A stretch of DNA of 5,786 bases from Gemmatimonadota bacterium. GTDB taxonomy: Bacteria > Gemmatimonadota > Gemmatimonadetes > JACCXV01 > JAHWKZ01. The stretch lies in contig DAOWHI010000285.1 of assembly GCA_030641505.1 (NCBI GenBank), positions 1-5,786 on the forward strand, given 5' to 3'. A program made the translations under genes and the position numbers. This document shows positions 5,250-5,786 of this stretch, piece by piece. The notes under the pieces were generated by a model. That model made no database searches. It was not told where the DNA came from and worked only from the letters and a program-made list of their open reading frames with translations. How positions within the stretch are numbered: the stretch's first letter is position 1; each line of letters starts with the position of its first letter.

Positions 5250-5786
5250 ATGACCGAGCACCGCCTCACCCTGACCCAGCACCTGCTGCGGGAAGTTCAA
5301 TCCGGAGCCACTATCGGTGACGTCGACGCGATCATCGCCGAGATCGCCACTGCCTGCAAGGAAGCGCGCGCCCAACTGGCCCAGGTCGGGCTGGGACCAC
5401 TGGCCGGGATGCAGGGCGCCATCAACGTCCAGGGGGAGGCCGTCCACAAGCTCGATTGGTTCGCCAACAACCTCTTTGTCGAGCATTTCGAGGGTTCCGG
5501 CCTGCTCTGCTCGCTGATCAGCGAAGAGCTCGAGGAAATCCATCACTTCGACGACGACTGCCCGAGTGCCGGTTATACAATGTGCATCGATCCGATGGAC
5601 GGCTCGTCGAATCTCGACGTCGACGGCGCAGTCGGAACGATCTTCGCGATCCGCCGGAAGGCCTCGGACGACCACCATGACAAGCCGAGCCAGGTGTTTT
5701 ATCCAGGCACCGAGCAGTTGGCGGCCGGCTATGTGCTCTACGGACCCCAGACGATGCTCGTGTACGCCGCCAGCGGCAGCGTACAC
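5250..5786 (+). CDS. fbp: Fructose-1,6-bisphosphatase class I, N-terminal part (3' end outside window)
   Basis: Mg2+-dependent hydrolysis of fructose 1,6-bisphosphate to fructose 6-phosphate, a control step of gluconeogenesis and, in autotrophs, of the Calvin cycle. There are 179 codons from the ATG at 5250 to the window end with no stop; the family is about 330-350 residues, so roughly half is present. Class I signatures in order: TLTQHLLREV near the N-terminus, IATACKEARAQLAQVGL, INVQGEAVHKLDWFANNLF, LISEELEE (metal-binding Glu92 and Glu93), IDPMDGSSNLDVDGAVGTIF (residues 113-132; Asp114, Asp117 and Gly118 are the metal/phosphate site) and AAGYVLYGPQTMLVY. Met116 replaces the usual Leu in DPLDGSSN, a position that contributes a backbone contact, so activity should be unaffected. 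Start: an upstream ATG at 5228 is in another frame and soon stops. No clear Shine-Dalgarno precedes 5250. Confidence 0.96.
   Translation, partial: MTEHRLTLTQHLLREVQSGATIGDVDAIIAEIATACKEARAQLAQVGLGPLAGMQGAINVQGEAVHKLDWFANNLFVEHFEGSGLLCSLISEELEEIHHFDDDCPSAGYTMCIDPMDGSSNLDVDGAVGTIFAIRRKASDDHHDKPSQVFYPGTEQLAAGYVLYGPQTMLVYAASGSVH

Noticed and set aside
5235..5786. Open minus-strand frame (183 codons) opposite fbp
   Set aside because: The plus strand encodes unmistakable class I FBPase motifs over the same bases. The minus-strand frame is a codon-bias shadow with no initiation signal visible.
1..5786. tRNA, rRNA, riboswitch, CRISPR, transposase or attachment-site signals
   Set aside because: No cloverleaf, repeat-spacer array, transposase motif or terminal inverted repeat was seen on either strand. 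The only repeats of note are the DoxX fragments.

Overview
The window comes from a GC-rich bacterial chromosome. It is densely packed with housekeeping genes of central carbon and phosphate metabolism, and shows no phage, insertion sequence, plasmid, tRNA, rRNA or CRISPR signal. The taxon cannot be fixed from this stretch. The gene set (Zwf, SOL/DevB-type Pgl, PPK1, GST-fold protein, DoxX protein, class I FBPase) fits a Gram-negative, possibly proteobacterial or myxococcal-type lineage, but that is an inference.

Layout. (1) Positions 1-1698, plus strand: the 3' part of glucose-6-phosphate dehydrogenase (zwf), then 6-phosphogluconolactonase (pgl). These are the first two steps of the oxidative pentose phosphate pathway, back to back and probably translationally coupled. 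(2) Positions 1702-5141, minus strand, transcribed right to left: a glutathione S-transferase-like gene, a DoxX-family membrane protein whose GTG start overlaps the GST stop by 4 nt, then polyphosphate kinase (ppk1) after a gap of about 240 nt. pgl and ppk1 converge with only 3 nt between stop codons, inside a small palindrome. (3) Positions 5250-5786, plus strand: the 5' part of class I fructose-1,6-bisphosphatase (fbp), divergent from the GST gene across a 108-nt promoter region and cut by the window end.

Functional picture. Zwf and Pgl make NADPH and 6-phosphogluconate. FBPase returns fructose 1,6-bisphosphate to fructose 6-phosphate and so can feed hexose phosphate into the pentose phosphate branch. 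PPK1 stores phosphate as polyphosphate. The GST/DoxX pair looks like a small thiol/redox or envelope-related operon. The grouping suggests redox, carbon and phosphate homeostasis, but only zwf-pgl and GST-doxX show strong operon signs.

Most unusual feature. The gap between doxX and ppk1 contains two fragments of a second DoxX-type gene on the opposite strand. One (3892-3963) matches the middle of the intact DoxX protein at 18 of 24 residues. The other (4071-4100) matches its N-terminus at 10 of 10 residues, with four silent base differences, and sits behind a good ribosome binding site and ATG. The fragments are in the wrong order for a single broken gene, so the locus has been rearranged more than once. 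The mid-gene fragment lies antisense to the first 36 codons of the longest possible ppk1 reading frame. That extension is therefore either a mis-called start or a case of overprinting on a decayed gene. I see no convincing new multi-gene system in this window.
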